Made by a program: the position numbers and the translations under genes. The notes under the pieces are model-generated. The model made no database searches. It had not been told where the DNA came from and was given only the letters and a program-made list of their open reading frames with translations. 64,000 nt of DNA from Cristatella mucedo (lineage: Eukaryota > Bryozoa > Phylactolaemata > Cristatellidae). The stretch lies in NCBI GenBank assembly GCA_009760855.2, contig WPIO01000241.1:1-64000 (forward strand), read 5' to 3'. Below are positions 24,738 to 39,044 of the stretch, piece after piece; within the stretch, counting starts at the first letter, position 1; the number at the start of each line of letters is the position of its first letter.

Positions 24738-24775
24738 AAACGTGTTATAAACTCGTGCAAAACGTGTTATTTACG
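24738..24775 (+). repeat. Partial-unit duplication of about 21 bp in domain B
   Basis: After CGTGTTAT the sequence returns to AAACTCGTGCAAAACGTG before continuing with TTATTTACG, duplicating the CENP-B-like segment in one unit. A similar short duplication lies at about 40,650 (CTGGTCTGCTGCGAACTCG). Confidence 0.75.
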
Positions 24776-27700
24776 TGCGAAATGCTTTAAACAAGGTGCA
24801 GCACTCTGCTGGGAGCAAGCGCACGCTCCGAAATGCAGATTTGAAGTTTCTACATATTCCGCGATCTGCTGCAAACTCGTGCGAAACGTGTTTACTACGT
24901 GCGAAATGCTTTAAACAAGTTGCAGCACTCAGCTGCGAGCAAGCACACGCTCCGACATGCAGATTTGAAGTTTCGACATATTCCGCGATCTGCTTCGAAC
25001 TTGTGCGAAACGTGTTATTTACGTGCGAAATGCTTTAAACAAGGTGCAGCACTCTGCTGCCAGCCAGCGCACGCTCCGACATGCAGATTTGAAGTTTCTA
25101 CATATTCCGCGATCTGCTGCGAACTCGTGCGAAACGTGTTATTTTACGTGCGAAATGCTTTAAACAAGGTGCAGCACTCTGCTGCCAGCAAGCGCACGCT
25201 CCGACATGCAGATTTGAAGTTTCTACATATTCCGCGATCTGCTGCGAACTCGTGCGAAACGTGTTATTTACGTGCGAAATGCTTTAAACAAGGTGCAGCA
25301 CTCTGCTGCCAGCAAGCGCACACGCTCCGACATGCAGATTTTGAAGTTTCTACATATTCCGCGATCTGCTGCGAACTCGTGCGAAACGTGTTATTTACGT
25401 GCGAAATGCTTTAAACAAGTTGCAGCACTCTGCTGCCAGCCAGCGCACGCTCCGACATGCAGATTTGAAGTCTCTACATATTCCGCGATCTGCGGCGAAC
25501 TGGTGCGAAACGTGTTGTTTACGTGCGAAATGCTTTAAACATGGTGCAGCACTCTGATGCCAGCTAGCGCACGCTCTGACAAGCAGATTTGAAGTTTCTA
25601 GATATTCCGCGATCTGCTGCGAACTCGTGCGAAACGTGTTATTTACGTGCGAAATGCTTTAAACAAGTTGCAGCACTCTGCTACCAGCCAGCCAGGGCAC
25701 GCTCCGACACGCAGGTTTGATGTTTGTACATATTAAGCGATCTGCTGCGAACTCGTGCGAATCGTGTTACTTACGTGCGAAATGCTTTAAACAAGGAGCA
25801 GCACTCTGCTGCGAGCAAGCGCACGCTCCGACATGCAGATTTGAAGTTTCTACATATTCCGCGATCTGCTGCGAACTGGTGCGAAACGTGTTATTTACGT
25901 GCGAAAATCTTTAAACAAGGTCCAGCACTCTGCTGCCAGCAAGCACACGCTCCGACATGCAGAGATGAAATTTCTACATATTCCGAGATGTGCTGCCAAG
26001 TTGTGCGAAACGTGTTATTTACGTGCGAAATGCTTTAAACAAGGTGCAGCACTCTGCTGCCAGCCAGCACACGCTCCGACATGCAGATTTGAAGTTTCTA
26101 CATATTCCGCGATCTGCTGCGAACTGGTGCGAAACGTGTTATTTACGTGCGAAATGCTTTAAAACAAGGTGCAGCACTCTGCTGCCAGCCAGCGCACGCT
26201 CCGAAATGCAGATTTGAAGTTTCTACATATTCCGCGATCTGCTGCAAAATCGTGCGAAACGTGTTATTTACGTGCGAAATGCTTTAAACAAGGTGCAGCA
26301 CTCTGCTGCCAGCCAGCGCACGCTCCGACATGCAGATTTGCAGTGTCAACATATTCCGCGATCTGCTGCGAACTCGTGCGAAACGTGTTATTTACGTGCG
26401 AAATGCTTTAAACAAGGTGCAGCACTCTGCTGCCAGCAAGCGCACGCTCCGACATGCAGATTTGAAGTTTCTACATATTCCGCGATCTGCTGCGAACTCG
26501 TGCGAAACGTGTTATTTACGTGCGAAATGCTTTAAACAAGGTGCAGCACTCTGCTGCCAGCAAGCGCACGCTCCGACATGCAGATTTGAAGTTTCTACAT
26601 ATTCCGCGATCTGCTGCGAACTAGTGCGAAACGTGTTATTTACGTGCGAAATGCTTTTAAACATGGTGCAGCACTCTGCTGCCAGCCAGCACACGCTCCG
26701 ACATGCAGATTTAAAGTTTCTACATATTCCGCAATCTGCCGCGAACTCGTGCAAAACGTGTTATTTACGTGCGAAATGCTTTAAACAAGGTGCAGCACTC
26801 TGCTGCCAGCCAGGACACGCTCCGACATGCAGATTTGAAGTTTCTACATATTCCGCGATCTGCTGCGAACTCGTGCGAAACGTGTGTTATTTACGTGCGA
26901 AATGCTTTAAACAAGGTGCAGCACTCTGCTGCCAGCCAGCGCACGCTCCGACACGCAGATTTGAAGTTTCTTCAGATTCCGCGATCTGCTGCGAACTCGT
27001 GCGAAACGTGTTATTTACGTGCGAAATGCTTTAAAACAAGGTGCAGCACTCTGCTGCCAGCAGCACGCACGCTCCGACATGCAGATTTGAAGTTTCTACA
27101 TATTCCGCGATCTGCTGCGAACTCGTGCGAAACGTGTTATTTACGTGCGAAATGCTTTTAAACAAGGTGCAGCACTCTGCTGCCAGCCAGCACACGCTCC
27201 GACATGCAGATTTGAAGTTTCTACATATTCCGCGATCTGCTGCGAACTGGTGCGAAAACGTGTTATTACGTGCGAAATGCTTTAAACAAGGTGGTGCAGC
27301 ACTCTGCTGCCAGCAAGCGCACGCTCCGACATGCAGATTTGAAGTTTCTAATATTCCGCGATCTGCTGCGAACTCGTACGAAACGTGTTATTTACGTGCG
27401 AAATGCTTTAAAACAAGGTGCAGCACTCTGCTGCCAGCAAGGGCACGCTCCGACATGCAGATTTGAAGTTTCTACATATTCTGCGATCTGCTGTAAACTC
27501 GTGCGAAACGTGTTATTTACGTGCGAAATGCTTTAAACAAGGTGCAGCACTCTGCTGCCAGCAAGCGCACGCTCCGACATGCAGATTTGAAGTTTCTACA
27601 TATTCCGCGATCTGCTGCAATCTAGTGCGAAACGTGTTATTTACGTGCAAAATGCTTTAAACAAGGTGCAGCACTCTGCTGCCAGTCAGTGCACGCTTTT

Positions 27701-30700
27701 CCATGCAGATTTAAAGTTTGTACATATTCCGCGATCTGGTGCGAACTTGTGCGAAACGTGTTATTTACGTGCGAAATGCTTTAAACAAGGTGCAGCACTC
27801 TGCTGCCAGCAAGGGCACGCTCCGACATGCAGATTTGAAGTTTCTACATATTCCGCGATCTGCTGCAAACTGGTGCGAAACGTGTTATTTACGTGCGAAA
27901 TGCTTTAAACAAGGTGCAGCACTCTGCCAGCCAGCAGCTCACGCTCCGAAATGCAGATTTGAAGTTTCTACATATTCCGCGATTTGCTGCGAACTCGTGC
28001 GAAACGTGTTATTTATGTGCGAAATGCTTTAAACATGGTGCAGCACTCTGCTGCCAGTCAGTGCACGCTCCGACATGCAGATTTAAAGTTTCTACATATT
28101 CCGCGATCTGCTGCGAAACTGGTGCGAAACGTGTTATTTACGTGCGAAATGCTTTAAACAAGGTGCAGCACTCTGCTGCCAGCAAGCACACGCTCCGACA
28201 TGCAGATTTGAAGTTTCTACATATTCCGCGATCTGCTGCGAACGCGTGCGAAACGTGTTATTTACGTGCGAAATGCTTTAAACAAGGTGCAGCACTCTGC
28301 TGCCAGCAAGCTCACGCTCCGACATGCAGATTTGAAGTTTCTACATATTCCGCGATCTGCTGCGAACTCGTGCGAAACGTGTTATTTACGTGCGAAATGC
28401 TTTAAACAAGGTGCAGCACTCTGCTGCCAGCAAGCGCACGCTCCGACATGCAGATTTGAAGTTTCTACATATTCCGCGATCTGCTGCAAACTGGTGCGAA
28501 ACGTGTTATTTACGTGCGAAATGCTTTAAACAAGGTGCAGCACTCTGCTGCCAGCAAGCGCACGCTCCGACATGCAGATTTGAAGTTTCTACATATTCCG
28601 CGATCTGCTGCGAACTCGTGCGAAACGTGTTATTTACGTGCGAAATGCTTTAAACAAGGTGCAGCACTCTGCTGCCAGCCAGCGCACGCTCCGACATGCA
28701 GATTTGAAGTTTCTACATATTCCGCGATCTGCTGCGAACTGGTGCGAAACGTGTTATTTACGTGCGAAATGCTTTAAACAAGGTGCAGCACTCTGCTGCA
28801 GTCAGCGCACGCTCCGACATGAAGATTTGAAGTTTCTACATATTCCGCGATCTGCTGGGAACTCGTGCGAAACGTGTTATTTACGTGCGAAATGCTTTAA
28901 ACAAGGTGCAGCACTCTGCTGCCAGCCAGCGCACGCTCCGACATGCAGATTTGAAGTGTCTACATATTCCACGATCTGCCGCGAACTCGTGCGAGACGTG
29001 TTTATTACGTGCGAAATGCTTTAAACAAGGTGCAGCACTCTGCTGCCAGCAAGCACGCGCTCCGACAAGCAGATTTGAAGTTTCTACATATTCCGCGATC
29101 TGCTGCGAACTGGTGCGAAACGTGTTATTTACGTGCGAAATGCTTTAAACAAGGTGCAGCACTCTGCTGCCAGCAAGCGCACGCTCCGACATGCAGATTT
29201 GAAGTTTCTACATATTCCGCGATCTGCTGCAAACTGGTGCGAAACGTGTTATTTACGTGCGAAATGCTTTAAACAAGGTCCAGCACTCTGCTGCCAGCAA
29301 GCGCACGCTCCGAAATGTAGATTTGAAGTTTCTACATATTCCGCGATCTGCTGCGAACTCGTGCGAAACGTGTTATTTACGTGCGAAATGCTTTAAACAA
29401 GGTGCAGCACTCTGCTGCCAGCCAGCGCACGCTCCGACATGCAGATTTGAAGTTTCTACATATTCCGCGATCTACTGCGAACTGGTGCGAAACGTGTTAT
29501 TTACGTGCAAAATGCTTTGAACAAGGTGCAGCACTCTGCTAAGAGCAAGCGCACGCTCCGACATGCAGATTTGAAGTTTCTACATATTCCGCGATCTGCT
29601 GCGAACTCGTGCGAAACGTGTTATTTACGTGCGAAATGCTTTAAACAAGGTGCAGCACTCTGCTGCCAGCAAGCTCACACTCCGACATGCAGATTTGAAG
29701 TTTCTACATATTCCGAGATGTGCTGCGAAGTTGTGCGAAACGTGTTATTTACGTGCGAAATGCTTTAAACAAGGTGCAGCACTCTGCTGCCAGCAAGCGG
29801 CACGCTCTCCGACATGCAGATTTGAAGTTTCTACATATTCCGCGATCTGCTGCGAACTGGTGCGAAACGTGTTATTTACGTGCGAAATGCTTTAAACAAG
29901 GTGCAGCACTCTGCTGCCAGCCAGGCACGCTCCGACACGCAGATTTGAAAGTTTCTGCATATTCCGCGATCTGCTGCAAAACTCGTGCGAAACGTGTTAT
30001 TTACGTGCGAAATGCTTTAAACAAGGTGCAGCACTCTGCTGCCAGCCAGCGCACGCTCCGTCACGCAGATTTGAAGTTTCTACATATTCCGCGATCTGCT
30101 GAAAACTCGTGCGAAACGTGTTATTTACGTGCGAAATGCTTTAAACAAGGTGCAGCACTCTGCTGCCAGCAAGCGCACGCTCTGACATGCAGATTTGAAG
30201 TTTCTACATATTCCGCGATCTGCCGCGAACTCGTGCGAAACGTGTTATTTACGTGCGAAATGCTTTAAACAAGGTGCAGCACTCTGCTGCCAGAAAGCGC
30301 ACGCTCCGACATGCAGATTTGAAGTTTCTACATATTCCGCGATCTGCTGCGAACTCGTGCGAAACGTGTTATTTACGTGCGAAATGCTTTAAACAAGGTG
30401 CAGCACTCTGCTGCCAGCCAGCGCACGCTCCGACATGCAGATTTGAAGTTTCTACATATTCCGCGATCTGCTGCGAAGTAGTGCGAGACGTGTTATTTAC
30501 GTGCGAAATGCTTTAATACTCGGTGCAGCACTCTGCTGCCAGCCAGCGCACGCTCCGACTTGCAGATTTGAAGTTTCTAGATATTCCGCAATCTGCTGCG
30601 AACTCGTGCGACACGTGTTCATTGCGTGCGAAATGCTTTAAACAAGGTGCAGCACTGTGCTGCCAGAAAGCGCACGCTCCGACATGCAGATTTGAAGTTT

Positions 30701-33700
30701 CTACATATTCCGCGATCTGCTGCGAACTCGTGCGAAACGTGTTATTTACGTGCGAAATGCTTTAAACAAGGTGCAGCACTCTGCTGCCAGCCAGCGCACG
30801 CTCCGACATGCAGATTTGAAGTTTCTACATATCCCGCGCTCTGCTGCGACGTCGTGCGAAAGGTCTTATTTACGTGCGAAATGCTTTAAACAAGGTGCAG
30901 CACTCTGCTGCCAGCCAGCACACGCTCCGACATGCAGATTTGAAGTTTTTCTACATATTCCGCGATCTGCTGCGAACTGGTGCGAAACGTGTTATTTACG
31001 TGCGAAATGCTTTAAACAAGGTGCAGCACTCTGCTGCCAGCAGGCTCACGCTCCGACATGCAGATTTGAAGTTTCTACATATTCCGCGATCTGCTGCGAA
31101 CTCGTGCGAAACGTGTTTATTTACGTGCGAAATGCTTTAAACAAGGTGCAGCACTCTGCTGCCAGCCAAGGCACGCTCCGACATGCAGATTTGAAGTTTC
31201 TACATATTCCGCGATCTGCTGCGAACTGGTGCGAAACGTGTTATTTACGTGCGAAATGCTTTAAACAAGGTGCAGCACTCTGCTGCCAGCAAGCACACGC
31301 TCCGACATGCAGATTTGAAGTTTCTACATATTCCGCGATCTGCTGCGAACTCGTGCGAAACGTGTTATTTACGTGCGAAATGCTTAAAACAAGATACAGC
31401 ACTCTGCTGCCAGCCAGCGCACGCTCCGAAATTCAGATTTGAAGTTTCTACATATTCCGCGATCTGCTGCGAACTCGTGCGAAACGTGTTATTTACGTGC
31501 GAAATGCTTTAAACAAGGTGCAGCACTCTGCTGCCAGCCAGCGCACGCTCCGACATGCAGATGTGACGTTTCTACATATTCCGCGATCTACTGCGGACTC
31601 GTGCGAATCGTGTTATTTACGTGCGAAATGCTTTTTAAACAAGGTGCAGCACTCTGCTGCTGCAAGCCAAGCACACGCTCCGACATGCAGATTTGAAGTT
31701 TTCTACAGATTCCGCGATCTGCTGCGAAACTCGTGCGAAACGTGTTATTTACGTGCGAAATGCTTTTAAACAAGGTGCAGCACTCTGCTGCCAGCAAGCT
31801 CACGCTCCGACAAGCAGATTTGAAGTTTCTACATATTCCGCGATCTGCTGCGAACTGGTGCGAAACGTGTTATTTACGTGCGAAATGCTTTAAACAAGAT
31901 ACAGCACTCTGCTGCCAGCCAGCGCACACGCTCCCACATGCAGATTTGAAGTTTCTACATATTCCGCGATCTGCTGCGAACTGGTGCGAAACGTGTTGTT
32001 TACGTGCGAAATGCTTTAAACAAGGTGCAGCACTCTGCTGCCAGCCAGGGCACGCTCCGACACGCAGATTTGAAGTTTCTACATATTCCGCGATCTGCTG
32101 CAAACTCGTGCGAAACGTGTTATTTACGTGCGAAATGCTTTAAACAAGGTGCAGCACTCTGCTGCCAGCAAGCGCACGCTCCGACATGCAGATTTGAAGT
32201 TTCTACATATTCCGCGATCTGCTGCGAACTCGTGCGAACGTGTTATTTAAGTGCGAAATGCTTTAAACAAGGTGCAGCACTCTGCTGCCAGCCAGCACAC
32301 GCTCCGACATGCAGATTTGAAGTTTCTAGACATTCCGCGATCTGCTGCGAACTCGTGCGAAACGTGTTATTTACGTGCGAAATGCTTTAAACAAGGTGCA
32401 GCACTCTGCTGCCAGCCAGCGCACGCTCCGACATGCAGATTTGAAGTTTCTACATATTCCGCGATCTGCTGCGAACTGGTGCGAAACGTGTTTATTACGT
32501 GCGAAATGCTTTAAACAAGGTGCAGCACTCTGCTGCCAGCCAGCACACGCTCCGACATGCAGATTTGAAGTTTCTACGTATTCAGCGATCTGCCGCAAAC
32601 TCGTGCGAAACGTGTTATTTACGTGCGAAATGCTTTTAAACAAGGTGCAGCACTCTGCTGCCAGCAAGCACACGCTCCGACATGCAGATTTGAAGTTTCT
32701 ACATATTCCGCGATCTGCTGCGAACTCGTGCGAAACGTGTTATTTACGTGCGAAATGCTTTAAACAAGGTGCAGCACTCTGCTGCCAGCAAGCGCACGCT
32801 CCGACATGCAGATTTGAAGTTTCTACATATTCCGCGATCTGCTGCGAACTCGTGCAAAACGTGTTATTTACGTTCGAAATGCTTTAAACATGGTGCAGCA
32901 CTCTGCTGCCAGCCAGCACACGCTCCGACATGCAGATTTGAAGTTTCTAGATATTCGGCGATCTGCTGCGAACTCGTGCGAAACGTGTTATTTACGTGCG
33001 AAATGCTTTAAACAAGGTGCAGCACTCTGCTGCCAGCAAGCACACGCTCCGACATGCAGATTTGAAGTTTCTACATATTCCGCGATCTGCTGCGAACTGG
33101 TGCGAAACGTGTTATTTACGTGCGAAATGCTTTAAACAAGGTGCAGCACTCTGCTGCCAGCCAGCGCACGCTCCGAAATGCAGATTTGAAGTTTCTACAT
33201 ATTCCGCGATCTGCTGCAAACTCGTGCGAAACGTGTTATTTACGTGCGAAATGCTTTAAACAAGGTGCAGCACTCTGCTGCCAGCAGGGCACGCTCCGAC
33301 ACGCAGATTTGAAGTTTCTACACATTCCGTGATCTGGTGCGAAACTGTGTGCGAAACGTGTTATTTACGTGCGAAATGCTTTAAACAAGGTGCAGCACTC
33401 TGCTGCCAGCCAGCCAGCACACGCTCCGACATGCAGATTTGAAGTTTCTACATATTCCGCGATCTGCTGCGAAACTGGTGCGAAACGTGTTATTTACGTG
33501 CGAAATGCTTTAAACAAGGTGCAGCACTCTGCTGCCAGCCAGCACGCTCCGACATGCAGATTTGAAGTTTCTACATATTCCGCGATCTGCTGCGAAAACT
33601 CGTGCGAACGTGTTATTTACGTGCGAAATGCTTTAAACAAGGTGCAGCACTCTGCTGCCAGCCAGCACACGCTCCGACATGCAGATTTGAAGTTTCTACA

Positions 33701-33936
33701 TATTCCGCGATCTGCTGCGAACTCGTGCGAAACGTGTTATTTACGTGCGAAATGCTTTAAACAAGGTGCAGCACTCTACTGCCAGCATGCGCACGCTCCG
33801 ACATGCAGATTTGAAGTTTCTACATATTCCGCGATCTGCTGCGAACTGGTGCGAAACGTGTTATTTACGTGCGAAATGCTTTAAACAAGGTGCAGCACTC
33901 TGCTGCCAGCCAGCACACGCTCCGACATGCAGATTT

Positions 33937-34012
33937 GAAGTTTCTACATATTCCGCGATCTGCTGCGAACTGGTGCGAAACGTGTTATTTACGTGTTTCT
34001 ACATATTCCGCG
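33937..34012 (+). repeat. Truncated unit of about 55 bp
   Basis: After TTATTTACGTG the next unit starts directly at TTTCTACATATTCC near 33,996, so about 69 bp covering the hairpin and CCAGCCAG parts are missing. It is a clean deletion in domain B. Confidence 0.85.
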
Positions 34013-37000
34013 ATCTGCTGCGAACTCGTGCGAAACGTGTTATTTGCGTGCGAAATGATTTAAACAAGGTGCAGCACTCTGCTGCCAGCAAGCGCACGCT
34101 CCGACATGCAGATTTGAAGTTTCTACATATTCCGCGATCTGCTGCGAACTCGTGCGAAACGTGTTATTTACGTGCGAAATGCTTTAAACAAGGTGCAGCA
34201 CTCTGCTGCCAGCAAGCGCACGCTCCGACATGCAGATTTGAAGTTTCTACATATTCCGCGATCTGCTGCAAACTGTGTGCGAAACGTGTTATTTACGTGC
34301 GAAATGCTTTAAACAAGGTGCAGCACTCTGCTGCCAGCCAGCACACGCTCCGACATGCAGATTTGAAGTTTCTACATATTCCGCGATCTGCTGCAAACTG
34401 GTGCGAAACGTGTTATTTACGTGCGAAATGCTTTAAACAAGGTGCAGCACTCTGCTGCCAGCAAGCGCACGCTCCGACATGCAGATTTGAAGTTTCTACA
34501 TATTCCGCGATCTGCTGCGAACTCGTGCAAAACGTGTTATTTACGTGCGAAATGCTTTAAACAAGGTGCAGCACTCTGCTGCCAGCCAAGTGCACGCTCC
34601 GACATGCAGATTTGAAGTTTCTACATATTCCGCGATCTGCTGCGAACTGGTGCGAAACGTGTTATTTACGTGCGAAATGCTTTAAACAAGGTGCAGCACT
34701 CTGCTGCCAGCAAGCGCACGCTCCGACATGCAGATTTGAAGTTTCTACATATTCCGCGATCTGCTGCAAACTGGTGCGAAACGTGTTATTTACGTGCGAA
34801 ATGCTTTAAACAAGGTGCAGCACTCTGCTGCCAGCAAGCGCACGCTCCGACATGCAGATTTGAAGTTTCTACAAATTCCGCGATCTGCTGCGAACTGGTT
34901 CGCGAACGTGTTATTTACGTGCGAAATGCTTTAAACAAGGTGCAGCACTCTGCTGCCAGCAAGCACACGCTCCGACATGCAGATTTGAAGTTTCTACATA
35001 TTCCGCGATCTGCTGCGAACTCGTGCGAAACGTGTTATTTACGTGCGAAATGCTTTAAACAAGGTGCAGCACTCTGCTGCCAGCAAGTGCACGCTCCGAC
35101 ATGCAGATTTGAAGTTTCTACATATTCCGCGATCTGCTGCGAACTGGTGCGAAACGTGTTATTTACGTGCGAAATGCTTTAAACAAGGTGCAGCACTCTG
35201 CTGCCAGCAAGCACACGCTCCGACATGCAGATTTGAAGTTTCTACATATTCCGCGATCTGCTGCGAACTCGTGCGAAACGTGTTATTTACGTGCGAAATG
35301 CTTTAAACAAGGTGCAGCACTCTGCTGCCAGCCAGCGCACGCTCCGACATGCAGATTTGAAGTTTCTACATATTCCGCGATCTGCTACGAATTAGTGCGA
35401 AACGTGTTATTTACGTGCGAAATGCTTTTAAACAAGGTGCAGCACTCTGCTGCCAGCCAGCAGCACGCTCCGACATGCAGATTTGAAGTTTCTACATATT
35501 CCGCAATCTGCTGCGAACTCGTGCGAAACGTGTTATTTACGTGCGAAATGCTTTAAACAAGGTGCAGCACTCTGCTGCCAGCCAGCGCACGCTCCGACAT
35601 GCAGATTTGAAGTTTCTACATATTCCGCGATCTGCTGCAAACTGGTGCGAAACGTGTTATTTACGTGCGAAATGCTTTAAACAAGGTGCAGCACTCTGCT
35701 GCCAGCCAGCACACGCTCCGAAATGCAGATTTGAAGTTTCTACATATTCCGCGATCTGCTGCAAACTCGTGCGAAACGTGTTATTTACGTGCGAAATGCT
35801 TTAAACAAGGTGCAGCACTCTGCTGCCAGCCAGGCACGCTCCGACATGCAGATTTGAAGTTTCTACATATTCCGCGATCTGCTGCGAACTCGGTGCGAAA
35901 CGTGTTGTTTACGTGCGAAATGCTTTAAACAAGGTGCAGCACTCTGCTGCCAGCAAGCACACGCTCCGACATGCAGATTTGAAGTTTCTACATATTCCGC
36001 GATCTGCTGCGAAACTCGTGCGAAACGTGTTATTTACGTGCGAAATGCTTTAAACAAGGTGCAGCAGCACTCTGCTGCAAGCCAGCACACGCTCCGACAT
36101 GCAGATTTGAAGTTTCTACAGATTTCGCGATCTGCTGCGAACTCGTGCGAAACGTGTTATTTACGTGCGAAATGCTTTAAACAAGGTGCAGCACTCTGCT
36201 GCCAGCAAGCGCACGCTCCGACATGCAGATTTGAAGTTTCTACATATTCCCGCGATCTGCTGCGAAACTCGTGCGAAATGCGTAAAAACGTGTTATTTAC
36301 GTGCGAAATGCTTTAAACAAGGTGCAGCACTCTGCTGCCAGCAAGCGCACGCTCCGACATGCAGATTTGAAGTTTCTACATATTCCGCGATCTGCTGAAA
36401 TCTGGAGCGAAACGTGTTATTTACGTGCGAAATGCTTTAAACAAGGTGCAGCACTCTGCTGCCAGCCAGCACACGCTCCGACATGCAGATTTGAAGTTTC
36501 TACATATTCCGCGATCTGCTGCGAACTTGTGCGAAACGTGTTATTTATATGCGAAATGCTTTAAACATGGTGCAGCACTCTGCTGCCAGCCAGCACACGT
36601 TCCGACATGCAGATTTAAAGTTTCTGCATATTCCGCGATCTGCTGCGAACTCGTGCGAAACGTGTTATTTACGTGCGAAATGCTTTAAACAAGGTGCAGC
36701 ACTCTGCTGCCAGCAAGCTCACGCTCCGACATGCAGATTTGAAGTTTCTACATATTCCGCGATCTGCTGCGAACTTGTGCGAAACGTGTTTATTTACGTG
36801 CGAAATGCTTTAAACAAGGTGCAGCACTCTGCTGCCAGCCAGCGCACGCTCCGACATGCAGATTGAAAGTTTCTACATATTCCGCGATCTGCTGCGAACT
36901 CGTGCGAAACGTGTTATTTACGTGCGAAATGCTTTAAACAAGGTGCAGCACTCTGCTGCCAGCCAGCACACGCTCCGACATGCAGATTTGAAGTTTCTAG

Positions 37001-37733
37001 TTATTCCGCGATCTGCTGCGAACTCGTGCGAAACGTGTTTTTTACGTGCGAAATGCTTTAAACAAGGTGCAGCACTCTGCTGCCAGCAAGCGCACGCTCC
37101 GACATGCAGATTTGAAGTTTCTACATATTCCGCGATCTGCTGCGAACTCGTGCGAAACGTGTTATTTACGTGCAAAATGCTTTAAACAAGGTGCAGCACT
37201 CTGCTGCCAGCCAGCGCACGCTCCGACATGCAGATTTAAAATTTCTAGATATTCAGCAATATGCTGAGAACTCGTGCGAAACCTGTTCTTTACGTGCGAA
37301 ATGCTTTAAACAAGGTGCAGCACTCTGCTGCGAGCAAGCACACGCTCCGACATGCAGATTTGAAGTTTCTACATATTCCGCGATCTGCCGCGAACTCGTG
37401 CGAAACGTGTTATTTACGTGCAAAATGCTTTTAAACAAGGTGCAGCACTCTGCTGCCAGCAGCGCACGCTCCGACATGCAGATTTGAAGTTTCTACATAT
37501 TCCGCGATCTGCTGCGAACTCGTGCGAAACGTGTTATTTACGTGCGAAATGCTTTAAACAAGGTGCAGCACTCTGCTGCCAGCCAGCGCACGCTCCGACA
37601 TGCAGATTTGAAGTTTCTACATATTCCGCGATCTGCTGCGAACTCGTGCGAAACGTGTTATTTACGTGCGAAATGCTTTAAACATGGTGCAGCACTCTGC
37701 TGCCAGCCAGCACACGCTCCGACATGCAGATTT

Positions 37734-37810
37734 GAAGTTTCTACATATTCCGCGATCTGCTGCGAACTCGTGCGAAACGTGTTATTTAATTTGAAGTTTC
37801 TAGATATTCC
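37734..37810 (+). repeat. Truncated unit of 59 bp
   Basis: GTTATTTA is followed directly by ATTTGAAGTTTCTAG near 37,790, removing about 65 bp including the hairpin. The following unit carries the rarer TTTCTAGATATT, so the deletion probably arose by exchange between different units. Confidence 0.85.
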
Positions 37811-38460
37811 GCGATCTGCTGCGAACTCGTGCGAAACGTGTTATTTACGTGCGAAATGCTTTAAACAAGGTGCAGCACTCTGCTGCCAGCAAGCGCACGC
37901 TCCGACATGCAGATTTGAAGTTTCTACATATTCCGCGATCTGCTGCGAACTCGTGCGAAACGTGTTATTTACGTGCAAAATGCTTTAAACAAGGTGCAGC
38001 ACTCTGCTGCCAGCCAGGCACGCTCCGACACGCAGATTTGAAGTTTCTACATATTCCGCGATCTGCTGCGAACTGGTGCGAAACGTGTTATTTACGTGCG
38101 AAATGCTTTAAACAAGGTGCAGCACTCTGCTGCCAGCCAGGGCACGCTCCGACATGCAGATTTGAAGTTTCTACATATTCCGCGATCTGCTGCGAACTCG
38201 TGCGAAACGTGTTTATTTACGTGCGAATTGCTTTAAACAAGGTGCAGCACTCTGCTACAAGCCAGCACACGCTCCGACATGCAGATTTGAAGTTTCTACA
38301 TATTCCGCGATCTGCTGCGAACTGGTGCGAAACGTGTTATTAACGTGCAAAATGCTTTAAACAAGGTGCAGCACTCTGCTGCCAGCAAGCACACGCTCCG
38401 ACATGCAGATTTAAAGTTTCTACATATTCCGCGATCTGCTGCGATTTGGTGCGAAACGTG

Positions 38461-38850
38461 TTATTTACTTTAAACATGGTGCAGCACTCTGCTGCCAGTC
38501 AGCGCACGCTCCGACATGCAGATTTGAAGTTTCTACATATTCCGCGATCTGCTGCGAACTGGTGCGAAACGTGTTATTTACGTGCGAAATGCTTTAAACA
38601 AGGTGCAGCACTCTGCTGCCAGCCAGCACACGCTCCGACATGCAGATTTGAAGTTTCTACATATTCCGCGATCTGCTGCGAAACTGGTGCGAAAACGTGT
38701 TATTTACGTGCGAAATGCTTTAAACAAGGTGCAGCACTCTGCTGCAGCGCCCAGCACACGCTCCGACATGCAGATTTGAAGTTTCTACATATTCGCGATC
38801 TGCTGCGTAAACTCGTGCGAAACGTGTCAGCTGCGAGCAAGCACACGCTC
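38461..38850 (+). repeat. Pair of shortened units in domain B
   Basis: At about 38,466 TTATTTACTTTAAAC lacks 11 bp, and at about 38,827 GTGTCAGCTGCGAGC lacks about 38 bp that would include TTTAAAC and one hairpin arm. Units between them also carry small indels (about 38,745 and 38,793). Confidence 0.75.
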
Positions 38851-39044
38851 CGACATGCAGATTTGAAGTTTTGACATATTCCGCGATCTGCTTCGAACTT
38901 GTGCGAAACGTGTTATTTACGTGCGAAATGCTTTAAACAAGGTGCAGCACTCTGCTGCCAGCAAGCGCACGCTCCGACATGCAGATTTGAAGTTTCTACA
39001 TATTCCGCGATCTGCTGCGAACTGGTGCGAAACGTGTTATTTAC

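Larger units (their letters stand above)
22573..39044 (+). repeat. Domain B: AAACAAGG / GACATGCAGATTTGAAG subfamily
   Basis: Units here have TTTAAACAAGG and GACATGCAGATTTGAAG, with either CCAGCCAGC or CCAGCAAGC, and often GAACTGGTGCG or CAAACTGG. Divergence between neighbours is higher than in domain A, and one- to four-base indels are common, chiefly at CCAGC(C/A)AGC. Recurrent rare variants include GTGTTTATTACG (about 24,123, 24,246, 28,988, 32,490), GCAGTGTCAACATATTCC (24,199 and 26,339) and CCGAGATGTGCTG (about 25,983 and 29,711). They show copying inside the domain, but I could not fix one higher-order period by eye. Confidence 0.85.

Noticed and set aside
33745..34560. 271-residue open frame in domain B
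   Set aside because: It spans the truncated unit near 33,996 and other indels that shift frame. It has no independent start context, domain or unique sequence.
36918..37175. Minus-strand ORFs of 60-105 residues (for example here and at 49,900-50,217)
   Set aside because: They are reverse readings of the same unit and recur wherever no stop variant happens to fall.
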